A stretch of DNA of 64,000 bases from Halorussus caseinilyticus (GTDB lineage Archaea; Halobacteriota; Halobacteria; Halobacteriales; Haladaptataceae). Where the stretch lies: NCBI RefSeq assembly GCF_029338395.1, contig NZ_CP119809.1, forward strand, positions 620,001 through 684,000. The letters are read 5' to 3'. Position numbers and translations under genes: made by a program. Positions 32,502 to 40,379 of this stretch are shown in pieces (the stretch's first letter is position 1; every line of letters begins with the position of its first letter). Below the pieces are notes generated by a model. The model saw only the letters and a program-made list of their open reading frames with translations. It made no database searches and had not been told where the DNA came from.

Positions 32502-32550
32502 CGCGCGACGGGCGACCGAACCACCGGCCGTGCTCGGCCGACCAACCGAC

Positions 32551-32692
32551 AGGGGTGGATGAAAGGGGCCGCCCGCTCGCGGGCCGATAGGCCCGTGGTC
32601 GTCTCAGCGACCCCTATCCGAGCGAACGAAGTGAGCCGAAGATATGTCGGTGAGCGACCGCGAGCGGGCGGGGGCTTTCTGGGCCTTCGTCG
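32551..32692. repeat. Dispersed intergenic repeat, family 2, copy 2
   Basis: The inverse complement of 19688-19820, sharing CAGAAAGCCCCCGCCC, TCGCGGTCGCTCA, a central variable part, CGACCACG and CGGGCGGCCCCTTTC. Inverted GC-rich arms (GCCCGCTCGCGG and CCGCGAGCGGGC) give a long stem. Partial tandem copies of its right part follow to 32787. Confidence 0.72.
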
Positions 32693-32780
32693 CAGATTTT
32701 GCGGTTACGGTGGCAGGACGTAGCGAGCGGGCGCGGGGATTTCTGAGCCTTCGTCGCAGATTTTGCGGTTACGGTGGCAG
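32683..32780. repeat. Two-copy direct repeat, 34 bases, period 64
   Basis: Exact 34-base copies at 32683-32716 and 32747-32780. The 30 bases between them are also similar to the sequence preceding copy one (GCGAGCGGGCG), so this is a tandem array of about 2.3 units derived from the end of the family-2 repeat. Confidence 0.8.
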
Positions 32781-32896
32781 TGCGTAGCGACCGGCGGGGG
32801 CTTGCGAGGTGTTCCTCGTCGGTTCGGAACGAACCGACTCCGTTCGAGACCCCTAGCGCCCCCGACCTTTAAGCAATCACTGCCCCATCTTCCGGC

Positions 32897-33643
32897 ATGG
32901 CAAGCGTCACGATACACGACGAGGACGTAGCGCTGACCGAACCGACGCTGGTCGAGGGACTGCCCGGCGTCGGACTGGTCGGCAAAATCGCGGCCGACCA
33001 CATCGTCGGGACGCTGGACATGACCTACTACGCCAGCATCGACTGCGAGGGCCTGCCCCGAATTTCGGTCTACGAGGAGGGGAGTCGGGACCTCCGACCG
33101 CCGGTCCGCCTCTACGCCGACGAGAGTCGGGACCTCGTGGCGCTCCAGAGCGACGTGCCGGTGTCGGCGTCGGCGGCGTCGGAGTTCGCCTCCTGCGTCA
33201 CGGAGTGGGTCGCCGACCACGACGGCACGCCAATCTACATGAGCGGCCTGCCAAAGCAGAAGGAGGCCGACCAAATCCCGTCGCTCTACGGCGTGGCGAC
33301 CGGCGCGGCGGGGGACCGACTCGACGACGAGGACATCGACGCGCCGACCGAACGCGGCGCGGTCAGCGGTCCCACGGGCGCGCTCCTGCACGAGGCGGGC
33401 GCGCGGGGTCTCGACGCGTTCGGTCTCGTCGTGGAGAGCGACCCGAAGTTCCCCGACCCGGAGGCCGCCCGCATCCTCATCGACCACGGCATCGCGCCGC
33501 TGGCGGGCGTCGAAGTCGGGACCGACGACCTCGTGGACCGCGCCGAGGAAATCAGCGAGCAGAAAGAGCAACTGGCCCAGCGCATGCAGGAGGCCGAGAC
33601 CGACGAGAGTTCGCAGGCCCAACCGTTGCGGATGTTCCAATAG
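32897..33643 (+). CDS. PAC2-family proteasome assembly chaperone-like protein
   Basis: A 248-residue protein of the archaeal PAC2 (proteasome assembly chaperone 2) family. The N-terminal motif LVEGLPGVGLVGKIAADHIV (residues 17-36) and the segment PIYMSGLPKQKE are characteristic. The C-terminus has a coiled-coil-like, Glu/Gln-rich tail (EEISEQKEQLAQRMQEAE). Archaeal homologues are presumed to assist 20S proteasome assembly, though some bind other partners. A TATA-like CCTTTAAGC is 28 bases ahead of the ATG, indicating a leaderless transcript. A family-1 hairpin element begins four bases after the stop. Confidence 0.88.
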   Translation: MASVTIHDEDVALTEPTLVEGLPGVGLVGKIAADHIVGTLDMTYYASIDCEGLPRISVYEEGSRDLRPPVRLYADESRDLVALQSDVPVSASAASEFASCVTEWVADHDGTPIYMSGLPKQKEADQIPSLYGVATGAAGDRLDDEDIDAPTERGAVSGPTGALLHEAGARGLDAFGLVVESDPKFPDPEAARILIDHGIAPLAGVEVGTDDLVDRAEEISEQKEQLAQRMQEAETDESSQAQPLRMFQ

Positions 33644-33647
33644 TACC

Positions 33648-33763
33648 TTTTTACGTCGTCGGGTGGCCGCAGGCCGTTCGGCCTGCGGCCACCGCTCCTC
33701 GCAAAAAGCTACGCTAAAAACGTCCGCTCGCTTCGCTCGCGGCGAAACGGCGCTTCGCGCCGT
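33648..33763. repeat. Gene-end palindromic repeat, family 1, copy D
   Basis: Starts four bases after the PAC2 stop. CCTTTTT leads into a perfect 13-bp hairpin (33663-33692, GTGGCCGCAGGCC / loop GTTC / GGCCTGCGGCCAC), followed by AAAAGCTACGCTAAAAAC and a second hairpin (33747-33763, ACGGCGC / TTC / GCGCCGT). The layout is shared with copies at 34351, 49668 and 52321. Confidence 0.7.
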
Positions 33764-33957
33764 ACGCTGGTGGGTGGTGTGGAACGGTCGGCCGCTCGGA
33801 GTGTTGGATGGGTGCGCGGCAGGCGACGGTGGACCGCCGCGGTTCCGCCGACGGCGGGACCGCGGAAACGTAGCTCATCCTTTCACAAACAAAATCCTTT
33901 CCTTTAGAAATCTATATAGTTCTCTAATCAACTAAATCCTGTCCGGCCTGCAAGCCC

Positions 33958-33990
33958 GTCGCGGCGCGTCGGTCGCCGACGCGCCGCGAC
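33958..33990. repeat. Perfect 15-bp hairpin
   Basis: Arms 33958-33972 and 33976-33990 are fully complementary with loop TCG (GTCGCGGCGCGTCGG and its complement). It sits 40 bases ahead of a small gene and after an AT-rich block, and belongs to the set of strong intergenic palindromes in this genome. Role unknown. Confidence 0.55.
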
Positions 33991-34029
33991 TTCATTAGAC
34001 CTAACTCGGCCGGGCGCGTTTTTGCGGGT

Positions 34030-34182
34030 ATGACCGACCTCGAAGACGCGGTTTCGGAGTTCCTGAGCGAAGCGGACACGGTGTACAGCGAGTACGACAA
34101 GGGGTACATGAACGCCGACGTTGCGCTGGACCGCTTGGAGAGCCACGTCGAAGACCTGCGAGAGCAAGCGGAGTCGGAGTAG
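34030..34182 (+). CDS. Small acidic helical protein (50 residues)
   Basis: MTDLEDAVSEFLSEADTVY begins a 50-residue, entirely helical, acidic protein with a heptad-like second half (ALDRLESHVEDLREQAE), suggesting a short coiled-coil dimer. Codon usage is haloarchaeal with GC third positions. TATA-like sequence is not clear. Small conserved helical proteins like this are frequent in haloarchaea; function unknown. Confidence 0.72.
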   Translation: MTDLEDAVSEFLSEADTVYSEYDKGYMNADVALDRLESHVEDLREQAESE

Positions 34183-34216
34183 CCCCAACCGGGCGCTGAA
34201 CGCCGACGCCAACGAT

Positions 34217-34433
34217 TTCTGCGGTTCGCACCGGCAACTACTGCGGTTCGCACCAGCAACCTCCGCGGTTCGCACCAGCAGTTCTACCGCGAGCGAACGA
34301 ACGTGAGCGAGCGGACCAAGGAGGACCAGAACGAACGAAGTGAGTGGCGGGACGACCGCCGTGTTTTTGGTCGAGCTTTTACCAGCGACGGAATCCGCCG
34401 CAGGCGGATTCCGGAGCGCAGTAAAAGGTCGTT
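34217..34433. repeat. 22-base tandem repeat and family 1, copy A
   Basis: Three copies of a 22-base unit (TGCGGTTCGCACC then RGCAAC) at about 34220-34285. The shared block with CTACCGCGAGCGA and GAGCGAGCGGACC follows, then the family-1 core 34351-34431: GGTCGAGCTTTT (34369-34380), a perfect 10-bp hairpin (34390-34412, GGAATCCGCC / GCA / GGCGGATTCC), and AAAAGGTCG. It ends two to three bases from the stop of the geranylgeranyl reductase gene. The same order occurs at 52163-52440. Confidence 0.7.
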
Positions 34434-35804
34434 TCAGTACTTCGGGTCCGCGCCGGTCGTCGCGTAGATGTCGTCCATGATGGAGTCGCGCTCGCGTTGC
34501 CACGCCTCCAGACCCTGCGGGCGACTCGGATACTTCCCGTAGTGGTCGATGAGGTCGTCTGCGAGGTTCTTCGTCTCGTAGAGGTCGTAGATGAGGTCCC
34601 AGTGGCCGAACGACTTGATTGCGGTCTGAATCTTGAGCCACCACCCGACGTTCGCACTGCCCGAGTAGAGCGCCTCGGCGAGTTTGCTCGCCGGGAGCGC
34701 ACCCAGTAGACCCATCAGGTCGTCCACGTCCACCGCGGTCGAGAAGATGTTGTACACGTCGAGACCCGCGTAGCGCGCGCCGAAGTGGTCCATCACGCGC
34801 CGGTTGTACTCCCAGAGGTTGGCCTCGCCCACGTCGCCGTCCTCGATGGCGTCGATGGCGGCCTCGGCCGCGTACTTGCCCGCGTAGGCCGCGCCAGCGA
34901 TGCCTCCTCCCGTCGTCGGGTTGACGTGGCCCGCGGCGTCGCCGACCGCCATGAATCCCGGCGCAGTCGCCGAGTCGTAGGGCCGTCGCGTGGGCAGGGC
35001 CGCGCCGAGTTTGTCCTCGACCGTCGCGTTCTCGAACTCCGGCCGACGCCGGAGGTCCCGCTTGAGGTCTTCGACCAGTTTCATCGGTTCCTCGTTCATC
35101 TGGAAGCCGAGTCCGGCGTTGATTTCGGTGTCCGTGCGCGGGAAGTACCAGAGGTAGCCCGCGGCCCGCTTGGTGGGTTTGAACACCAGAGCGTCGTCCC
35201 ACGGCACCGGCTCTTCGACCTCCACGATTTCGCGGTAGGCCGAGCAGAACTGGGAGTAGGTGACGTTGGTGTCGAAGGTGGGGTCTTCGAGGTCGGCCTT
35301 GTCCTGTAGAATCGACAGCGACCCCGCGGCGTCCACCACCACGTCGGCGCTGTACCGGTGGATGTTGCCCTTGCGCTTGCCCCGAACGCCGGTCACGCGG
35401 CCGTCTTCGCGCTGGGTCACGTCCTTGACCACCGTGTCGTAGTGGAACTCGACGCCCGCGCGCTCCGCGCCTTCGATGATGCGCCGACCGTATTCCCACC
35501 GGTCGATGACCGCCAACTCGCCGGGCACCGGAATCTCCAGCACCGTGTTCTCTTGAGGAATCTCGAACCGGCCGTGGTCTACCCCCGTGTTGGTGAACGA
35601 CGGTTCGAGTTGGGACTTCGGGATGGCCTCGGGGAAGGCGTCCGCGCCCTTCAGGGCGTCACCGCAGGCGATGTGGCCCGCTTCCTCCTCGGTCTTTCGC
35701 TCCACTACGACGACATCGTATCCTTCGCGTGCGGCGGTCGCGGCGGCGTAACAACCGGCCGTCCCCGCCCCGACGACGACGATGTCGCACTCGTGCGTAG
35801 CCAT
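34434..35804 (-). CDS. Geranylgeranyl reductase family protein
   Basis: FAD-dependent reductase of the digeranylgeranylglycerophospholipid reductase family, which saturates isoprenoid chains of archaeal membrane lipids or of menaquinone. The 456-residue protein opens with the dinucleotide motif VVVGAGTAGCYAAATAAREG (residues 9-28) and has the second FAD motif PGFMAVGDAAGHVNPTTGGG. The family PxxYxWxFP-type segment reads AAGYLWYFPRTDTEINAGLG. A promoter-like CTTTATACGC lies 33-42 bases upstream. Divergent from a 2Fe-2S ferredoxin gene, whose product could supply electrons (inference). Confidence 0.9.
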   Translation of the reverse strand: MATHECDIVVVGAGTAGCYAAATAAREGYDVVVVERKTEEEAGHIACGDALKGADAFPEAIPKSQLEPSFTNTGVDHGRFEIPQENTVLEIPVPGELAVIDRWEYGRRIIEGAERAGVEFHYDTVVKDVTQREDGRVTGVRGKRKGNIHRYSADVVVDAAGSLSILQDKADLEDPTFDTNVTYSQFCSAYREIVEVEEPVPWDDALVFKPTKRAAGYLWYFPRTDTEINAGLGFQMNEEPMKLVEDLKRDLRRRPEFENATVEDKLGAALPTRRPYDSATAPGFMAVGDAAGHVNPTTGGGIAGAAYAGKYAAEAAIDAIEDGDVGEANLWEYNRRVMDHFGARYAGLDVYNIFSTAVDVDDLMGLLGALPASKLAEALYSGSANVGWWLKIQTAIKSFGHWDLIYDLYETKNLADDLIDHYGKYPSRPQGLEAWQRERDSIMDDIYATTGADPKY

Positions 35805-35836
35805 GCATTCGGCTACGAGACGGAGGGGGCAAAACT

Positions 35837-35846
35837 CTTTATACGC
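35837..35846 (-). promoter_or_regulatory. TATA-like box of the reductase gene
   Basis: On the minus strand GCGTATAAAG lies about 33-42 bases before the ATG at 35804, matching the haloarchaeal TATA position. It lies between the divergent reductase and ferredoxin genes. Confidence 0.5.
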
Positions 35847-35923
35847 GAAGCGGCATCCTGTCGACGCACGGGGGACAGCCCCGGCGATAAAGAGTAAAGT
35901 GCGGGAGTTTCGTAGCACGAGGC

Positions 35924-36256
35924 ATGACCGAGTACACCGTCGAGTTCGTCGGCACGGGCGAGAGCATCGAAGTCTCGGACAAAGAGACCATCCTGAGCAA
36001 GTGCATCGAGGAGGGCGTCGCACAGGAGTACTCCTGTCGCGTCGGGATGTGTCTGGCTTGCTCGGCCGAAATCGTGGAGGGCGACGTGACCCAACCCGCG
36101 GCCCGCGGCCTGACCGACGAGGAGGCCGAGGAGTACGCCCTGACCTGCATGGCCCGACCCAACAGCGACCTCGTGTTGGACCGGGGGAAGTACCCGCCGA
36201 GCATCGAGGACGACGCTACGGCGATGGAGAACGAAGCGGCGGCCGCCGACGACTGA
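35924..36256 (+). CDS. 2Fe-2S ferredoxin
   Basis: Plant-type [2Fe-2S] ferredoxin, a soluble electron carrier. The 110-residue protein has the CX4CX2C...C ligand set C38, C43, C46 and C75 (segments YSCRVGMCLACSA and LTCMARP). An acidic C-terminal tail (VLDRGKYPPSIEDDATAMEN) is typical of halophilic ferredoxins. The divergent reductase is a possible client. Confidence 0.92.
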   Translation: MTEYTVEFVGTGESIEVSDKETILSKCIEEGVAQEYSCRVGMCLACSAEIVEGDVTQPAARGLTDEEAEEYALTCMARPNSDLVLDRGKYPPSIEDDATAMENEAAAADD

Positions 36257-36266
36257 TACCCGAACG

Positions 36267-37079
36267 CTACTCCCGATTCTGCTCGAACCACTCCGCCCCG
36301 TAGTCCACGAGCGCTCGCTGGGAGACGAGTTTCGCGTCCGCCATGCCGACCTGTCCCCGAGTGACCGCCTCCGGGTGGTCGTCCTCGAAGTCCGCGCCCG
36401 CGTCGGCGAAGTCGTCGGCGTCGTACGCGAGGTGTTCGAGCGTAATCGTCTCTTTCTCGCCGTCGTCGTCGAGAACCGTCGTGGTGTGGGTCGCAATTTC
36501 CTGCTGGCGGTCGGCGCGATGCTCCGCGAGGTGGAGCGAGGTGTTGGTGTCGTGGCCGGTGCCGAGCATGAGGATGGTGCCGTCGCGGTCGTAGACCGCC
36601 GCGAGCGGCGACTCCTCGCCGAGTCCGTCGTCGTAACTGTGGTCGGCGACGATTTCCTCGGCGTCCGCGCCCCACGCCGCGAACGAGTAGGCCGGGTGGC
36701 GACTCCGAATCGCGTCGGGATACGTCCGGAAGCACTCCGGAATCGCGCCGACGCTCCGCGTCGGCGTCACTTCGGGCCGGTAGGCCGGGCGCTCGGACCG
36801 AATCACGTCCTCCCAGTCGTCGGGGACCGGCGGGTTCTCCCACCGGGAGGGGTCGGTGTACTGGGCCGAGTGGGTCGGCATCACCAGTGTTCCCTCCGTC
36901 GTGACCGCCTCCATCAGCGCGTCCACGACCGCGGGTTGCCCGGCCGTGACCCACCCGAGCGACGACAGCGACGAGTGGACCAGCAGGGTGTCGCCGGGTT
37001 CGACGCCGAGGTCGGCGAGGTCGCTCTCGATTCGGTCGGGCGTTACCGGGTGGTCGGTGCGCTCTATGCGTTCTTCCAT
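36267..37079 (-). CDS. AAC(3)-family N-acetyltransferase-like protein
   Basis: A 270-residue homologue of aminoglycoside 3-N-acetyltransferases, acetyl-CoA-dependent enzymes. The family N-terminus reads LLVHSSLSSLGWVTAG (residues 33-48), followed by GTLVMPTHSAQYTDP and later ILMLGTGHDTNTSLHLAEH, all typical. Environmental homologues do not necessarily modify aminoglycosides; the native substrate is unknown, and archaeal ribosomes are largely insensitive to these drugs. Convergent with the ferredoxin gene; same strand as and downstream of the flavin reductase, with one base between them. Confidence 0.88.
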   Translation of the reverse strand: MEERIERTDHPVTPDRIESDLADLGVEPGDTLLVHSSLSSLGWVTAGQPAVVDALMEAVTTEGTLVMPTHSAQYTDPSRWENPPVPDDWEDVIRSERPAYRPEVTPTRSVGAIPECFRTYPDAIRSRHPAYSFAAWGADAEEIVADHSYDDGLGEESPLAAVYDRDGTILMLGTGHDTNTSLHLAEHRADRQQEIATHTTTVLDDDGEKETITLEHLAYDADDFADAGADFEDDHPEAVTRGQVGMADAKLVSQRALVDYGAEWFEQNRE

Positions 37080-37080
37080 G

Positions 37081-37674
37081 TTAGGGTGGTCGCTCCAGCG
37101 AGAACCGGTCGGCCGTCGTCGCGTAGAGACTCCCCGACAGACGGCCCACCGCGTCCAATTTCTCCACGTCCAACTTCCCGTCGGTGGTCACCTCGTCGGC
37201 GACGTGGACCCACTCGACTTCGCCGAGGACCATCGTGGACCCACCCACGTCTACCATCTCGGAGAGCGAACACTCGAAGGCGACGGGCGACTCGGCCACC
37301 CTCGGGGGCGTGACCGTGCGCGAGTCCGCCCGCGTGAGGTCCGCGCGGTCGAACTCGCTCTCGCCCGCGGGGAGGGTTGCGGCGGTTTCGTTCATCGCTT
37401 CGGCGACGGACTCGGTGACGACGTTGACGACGAACTCCCCGGTGGCACGGACGTTCCGGGGGGTATCTTTCAGGCCCTCGGGCGACCCGTCGTCGTCCAC
37501 GGGCGCGAACATCACCGTCGGCGGGTCGATAGCGACGACGTTGAAAAAGCTGTAGGGCGCGAGGTTGTCCACGCCGTCGGGGTCGGTGGTCGAGACCCAC
37601 GCGATGGGCCGGGGGACGACCGCACCCGCGAGCGTTCGGTAGAGCGAGGGCACCTCGTCGGGGTCGATTTCCAT
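37081..37674 (-). CDS. Flavin reductase-like protein
   Basis: FMN-binding split-barrel protein, 197 residues. Characteristic segments are VVPRPIAWVSTTDPDGVDNLAPYSFFN near the N-terminus, which I cite as VVPRPIAWVSTTDPDG then NLAPYSFFNVV, followed by GEFVVNVVTE and a later SPVAFECSLSEM. It probably supplies reduced flavin to another enzyme. Its stop is one base from the AAC(3)-like gene start, so the pair may be co-transcribed. Confidence 0.88.
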   Translation of the reverse strand: MEIDPDEVPSLYRTLAGAVVPRPIAWVSTTDPDGVDNLAPYSFFNVVAIDPPTVMFAPVDDDGSPEGLKDTPRNVRATGEFVVNVVTESVAEAMNETAATLPAGESEFDRADLTRADSRTVTPPRVAESPVAFECSLSEMVDVGGSTMVLGEVEWVHVADEVTTDGKLDVEKLDAVGRLSGSLYATTADRFSLERPP

Positions 37675-37746
37675 ACCGTCGGAAGGTGGTACGCCGGGGA
37701 AGGGCTTGCGGTCGCGGCGAGCGACGGAACGAGGGCGACTCGTCGG

Positions 37747-38928
37747 TCAGTCGTCGGCCGCCACCGCGCAGTTGTTCGGGCCGAGTTCCATCTCGAAGGC
37801 CGTCTCGTCGTCCAGCGACTCCCGGCCGAGGTTTACCGGGATGATGTCCTCGTAGTTGGCGGGTCGCGGCGGGAGCGAGTCCAGCACCCGGTCCACGAAC
37901 GCCGACTTCTCGTCGGGGATGCGGAGTCGGTCGCGCACGGCGGCGATTCCGGCGGTGTACGTGTCGTTCTCGTCGGGGTTCGGCGCGCTCTCGGGCGTCC
38001 GGTGGCCGGGCGCGACCAGCGTCTCGTCGGGGAGCGCGAGCAGTCGGTCTCGGAGGGTGTCGTAGAGGGTGCCCGCGAGGTCGCGGGCACCCTCGTCGCC
38101 GCGTTCGAGGTCCGGGCGGCCGAAACTGTCGGTGAACAGCGCGTCGCCGGAGAACAGCACGTCGCCGAGGCGGAGCGCGGTCAGTTCGGTGGTGTGGCCG
38201 GGCGCGGCGAGGGCGGTCAGCGCGACTTCGCCCATGCGAATCTCGTCGCCGTCTCCGAGCAGGGTCGCGTCGTAGGCGAGACCGCGGTCGGCCGCGCCCG
38301 CGGGCAGGACTGCGCGCGCGCCCGCCTCGCTGGCGAGTCGCCGGACGCCCGAGAGGTGGTCGGCGTGAACGTGGGTGTCGATGGCGACGGTCAGGTCTAC
38401 ACCGCGGGCCTCTGCGTCGGCGACGTAGCGGTCGGCGAACGCCCGCAAGGGGTCTACGACCGCGGCCTCGTCGCCGGAGACGACCAGATACGAGAGGCAC
38501 CCGCTGGCGGGCCGGTCGTACTGGAGGACGGTGGTATCGTCGGGCGCGCCGGGGACCTCGCGCGGGACGTAGACCCGCGCCCACCCTTCCATCCCCTCGG
38601 CGAGGTTCCGGGCGTCGATTCCCTGCTCGCGGAGGTCGGCGGCGACGGTGGCACTGACCTCCCCGCGGGGGCACACCGCCACGACGGGTTCGCCGAGACC
38701 GAGGTCCGCGACGAACGCCGAGAGGTCGCCGCGGGCCTTCGCCGCCATGAACTCGGCGTAGGTGATTTGGGTTGCTTCGACGCTCTCGCCGGTGATGCGC
38801 CACGCCTCGAACTCGTCGCGGTTGCGCACGTCGAGCAGGGTCACGCGCTCGCCGCGCCGGATTCGGTCGTGGAGGTCCTCGGCCGAGACGGACGGTGCGT
38901 CTGGGGTTTCCGCGCTCTCGTCGGACAT
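37747..38928 (-). CDS. Rhodanese-MBL fold hydrolase (persulfide-type)
   Basis: A 393-residue fusion. The N-terminal rhodanese domain (about 15-122) carries Cys86 in VAVCPRGEVSA. The C-terminal metallo-beta-lactamase domain (about 140-345) shows HVHADH (186-191), and GHTTELTALRLGDVLFSGDALF with further His/Asp ligands. Such fusions, related to ETHE1 persulfide dioxygenases, act on glutathione or small-molecule persulfides. The start at 38928 (MSDESAETPD) is preferred because upstream residues are disordered read-through. It fits the nearby sulfurtransferase and thiol-redox genes. Confidence 0.88.
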   Translation of the reverse strand: MSDESAETPDAPSVSAEDLHDRIRRGERVTLLDVRNRDEFEAWRITGESVEATQITYAEFMAAKARGDLSAFVADLGLGEPVVAVCPRGEVSATVAADLREQGIDARNLAEGMEGWARVYVPREVPGAPDDTTVLQYDRPASGCLSYLVVSGDEAAVVDPLRAFADRYVADAEARGVDLTVAIDTHVHADHLSGVRRLASEAGARAVLPAGAADRGLAYDATLLGDGDEIRMGEVALTALAAPGHTTELTALRLGDVLFSGDALFTDSFGRPDLERGDEGARDLAGTLYDTLRDRLLALPDETLVAPGHRTPESAPNPDENDTYTAGIAAVRDRLRIPDEKSAFVDRVLDSLPPRPANYEDIIPVNLGRESLDDETAFEMELGPNNCAVAADD

Positions 38929-39555
38929 GCGCGGGGGTACGGCGCGAGGGAAGAAAACGATGTGGCAGGCCGACGAGGGACGACTCCCCTTGCCGTTTCG
39001 CCTCTCCACCCCGGCGCGTGCGGGCACGACCCTCGTGGTCGCGCCCATCCGCACGAGGTCGTCCGGAGCGAAGCGACGGACTGCTCGTCGGAACTCGCTT
39101 CCGACGGTGTCGTCGGCGCTGTGCGCCGACTGCTCGGCAGACGCGGATTGTCTGCCGGTGGACGAGCGAGTACCCGAAGGGTACGAGTGAGCGAGTCGGT
39201 TGGGGAGGGTGTGGTCCGCGGTGGCGGTGCGGTGGCGGTCTTCATCGGTGTCGGCGATACTGCTGTTCGCGGTGGCAGTTGCGGTGCGGCGGCGGTTGCG
39301 GTGCGGTTGCGGTCTGAGTGGCTCAAGCCTGAAGCTACCACTCCGAAACCCCGTTCACGGTCACGATGAACGGCGGTCCGACCGACCGCGACATCGTTCC
39401 GGACGTTCCACGCCGGCAATCACGAGATTGTCTAAAGAATGGAAGATATTTTTCTAACATATTCAAATACTTCTAAGAGCAACAAAAAGAAGGGTAGAAG
39501 GGACGCGAAACGCTTCCGCAAACCTTCAAGCGCGATGACGCCGTAGACTCCCGAC
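38929..39555. other. Long intergenic region with GCGGT-type low-complexity tract
   Basis: This 627-base gap holds no gene. Bases about 39217-39312 are a degenerate GCGGTGGCGGT/GCGGTTGCGG tract, similar to the tract at 52163-52260 and to the GCGGTTACGGTGG units at 32700-32780. An AT-rich block (39425-39500) precedes the ferritin-like gene and probably holds its promoter. Confidence 0.6.
39217..39320. repeat. GCGGT-rich low-complexity tract
   Basis: Irregular units of GCGGTGGCGGT and GCGGTTGCGGTGCGG. No fixed period. The same composition occurs downstream of other genes in the window, where it neighbours the palindromic repeats, so it seems to be part of the same class of intergenic DNA. Confidence 0.55.
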
Positions 39556-40188
39556 ATGAATCCCGCGACCTTCTCCGACGACGTAGAGGACGCGAAGGCG
39601 ACCCAACTCGACCGCCTCGGGTCTCAGCAGGCGCTCGTCGCCCTGACCGACGCCGAACTCGACGCCGAGACGGTCCTGCGCGCCGCCGCCCGAAGCGAAC
39701 ACACCGCCCGCGAGACGTTCGACGGGTGGGCCGAGAGCGCGGACGACGCCGACGCCGAAGACGCGTTCGCGGCCCTCGCCGAACAGGAGGGCGACCACTA
39801 CGAGCGAGTCGTGGCGGAGTTGGACGGCGGGTTCGACCCCGACGACGCGGTGGACTCGGTACACGCCCACCTGCGAAATCTCGACTCGACCGTCGAGCGC
39901 GCGGCCGGACTCGTCGGTCGCTCGCTGGCGAGCGACCGGACCCAGTTGCAGGTCGTGAACTTCTTCGTCAACGAGGCCGACGAGCGCCGGGCCGACCTCT
40001 TCCGGGACCTGCGCGCGGACACGCAGGAAGCCGTCTCGGTCGGGACGGACCTGCTCGGGTCCCACTGCGAGGGCGAGGACGACTGGGAGCGCGCCCGCGA
40101 GACCGCCGAGGGAGTCGTCCGAATCGCGTACGACGACTACGCCGAGACGCTGGAGGGGATGGGTCTCGACCCGCGACCCATCTGCTGA
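39556..40188 (+). CDS. Ferritin-like/rubrerythrin-family four-helix protein
   Basis: A 210-residue helical protein. The segment ARSEHTARETFDGW and the later LAEQEGDHYERVV (with EH/ExxH-type pairs) fit a ferritin-like diiron bundle, and the second half has another helix pair (VNFFVNEADERRADLFRD). The diiron ligands are not as clear as in true rubrerythrin. No C-terminal rubredoxin site is present. The role could be peroxide handling or stress protection. A strong 16-bp palindrome follows the stop. Confidence 0.72.
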   Translation: MNPATFSDDVEDAKATQLDRLGSQQALVALTDAELDAETVLRAAARSEHTARETFDGWAESADDADAEDAFAALAEQEGDHYERVVAELDGGFDPDDAVDSVHAHLRNLDSTVERAAGLVGRSLASDRTQLQVVNFFVNEADERRADLFRDLRADTQEAVSVGTDLLGSHCEGEDDWERARETAEGVVRIAYDDYAETLEGMGLDPRPIC

Positions 40189-40209
40189 CCGGCGTTCCGA
40201 GGGTTGCCG

Positions 40210-40245
40210 GTCGGGTCCGCGCGCCGGTCGGCGCGCGGACCCGAC
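40210..40245. terminator. Perfect hairpin after a gene
   Basis: A 16-bp perfect stem (arms 40210-40225 and 40230-40245) with loop GGTC; the inner stem reads GGGTCCGCGCGCC. It lies 22 bases after the stop of the ferritin-like gene, as expected for a transcript-end structure. Confidence 0.5.
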
Positions 40246-40379
40246 TGGTGCGCTGACCAGTGCTCGGAACCCATCGGCTCGCTCACCGGGACGCCCGCTC
40301 GCCTTCCGAGGCGTCCTGTCACGGAACGCGACACTCCCGGTTATGTAGGTCGGCGTCGTGGTCCCGGTCGGTGGGGCAA

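Larger units (their letters stand above)
32502..32896. other. Repeat-rich intergenic region
   Basis: This 395-base gap holds no gene. It consists of a minus-oriented copy of dispersed repeat family 2 (32551-32692) and two further partial tandem units. A 34-base segment occurs at 32683-32716 and again at 32747-32780 (64 bases apart), including GATTTTGCGGTTACGGTGG. The last 30 bases hold TATA-like CTTTAAGC for the PAC2 gene. Confidence 0.7.
33644..34029. other. Intergenic region with strong palindromes
   Basis: This 386-base gap between the PAC2 gene and the small gene at 34030 holds no gene. It carries a family-1 repeat (33648-33763) with two hairpins, an AT-rich block (33884-33940), and a perfect 15-bp hairpin (33958-33990) ahead of the next gene. 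Confidence 0.65.

Noticed and set aside
32683-32780. CRISPR array
   Set aside because: Only two full repeat copies, the spacing part is itself similar between units, and no cas genes are nearby.
36267-37079. Aminoglycoside resistance gene
   Set aside because: Family membership is clear, but environmental homologues often lack such activity, so no resistance claim is made.
39217-39320. Short coding repeats (GCGGT tract)
   Set aside because: Low-complexity without codon structure; the same kind of tract occurs in other gene-free gaps.
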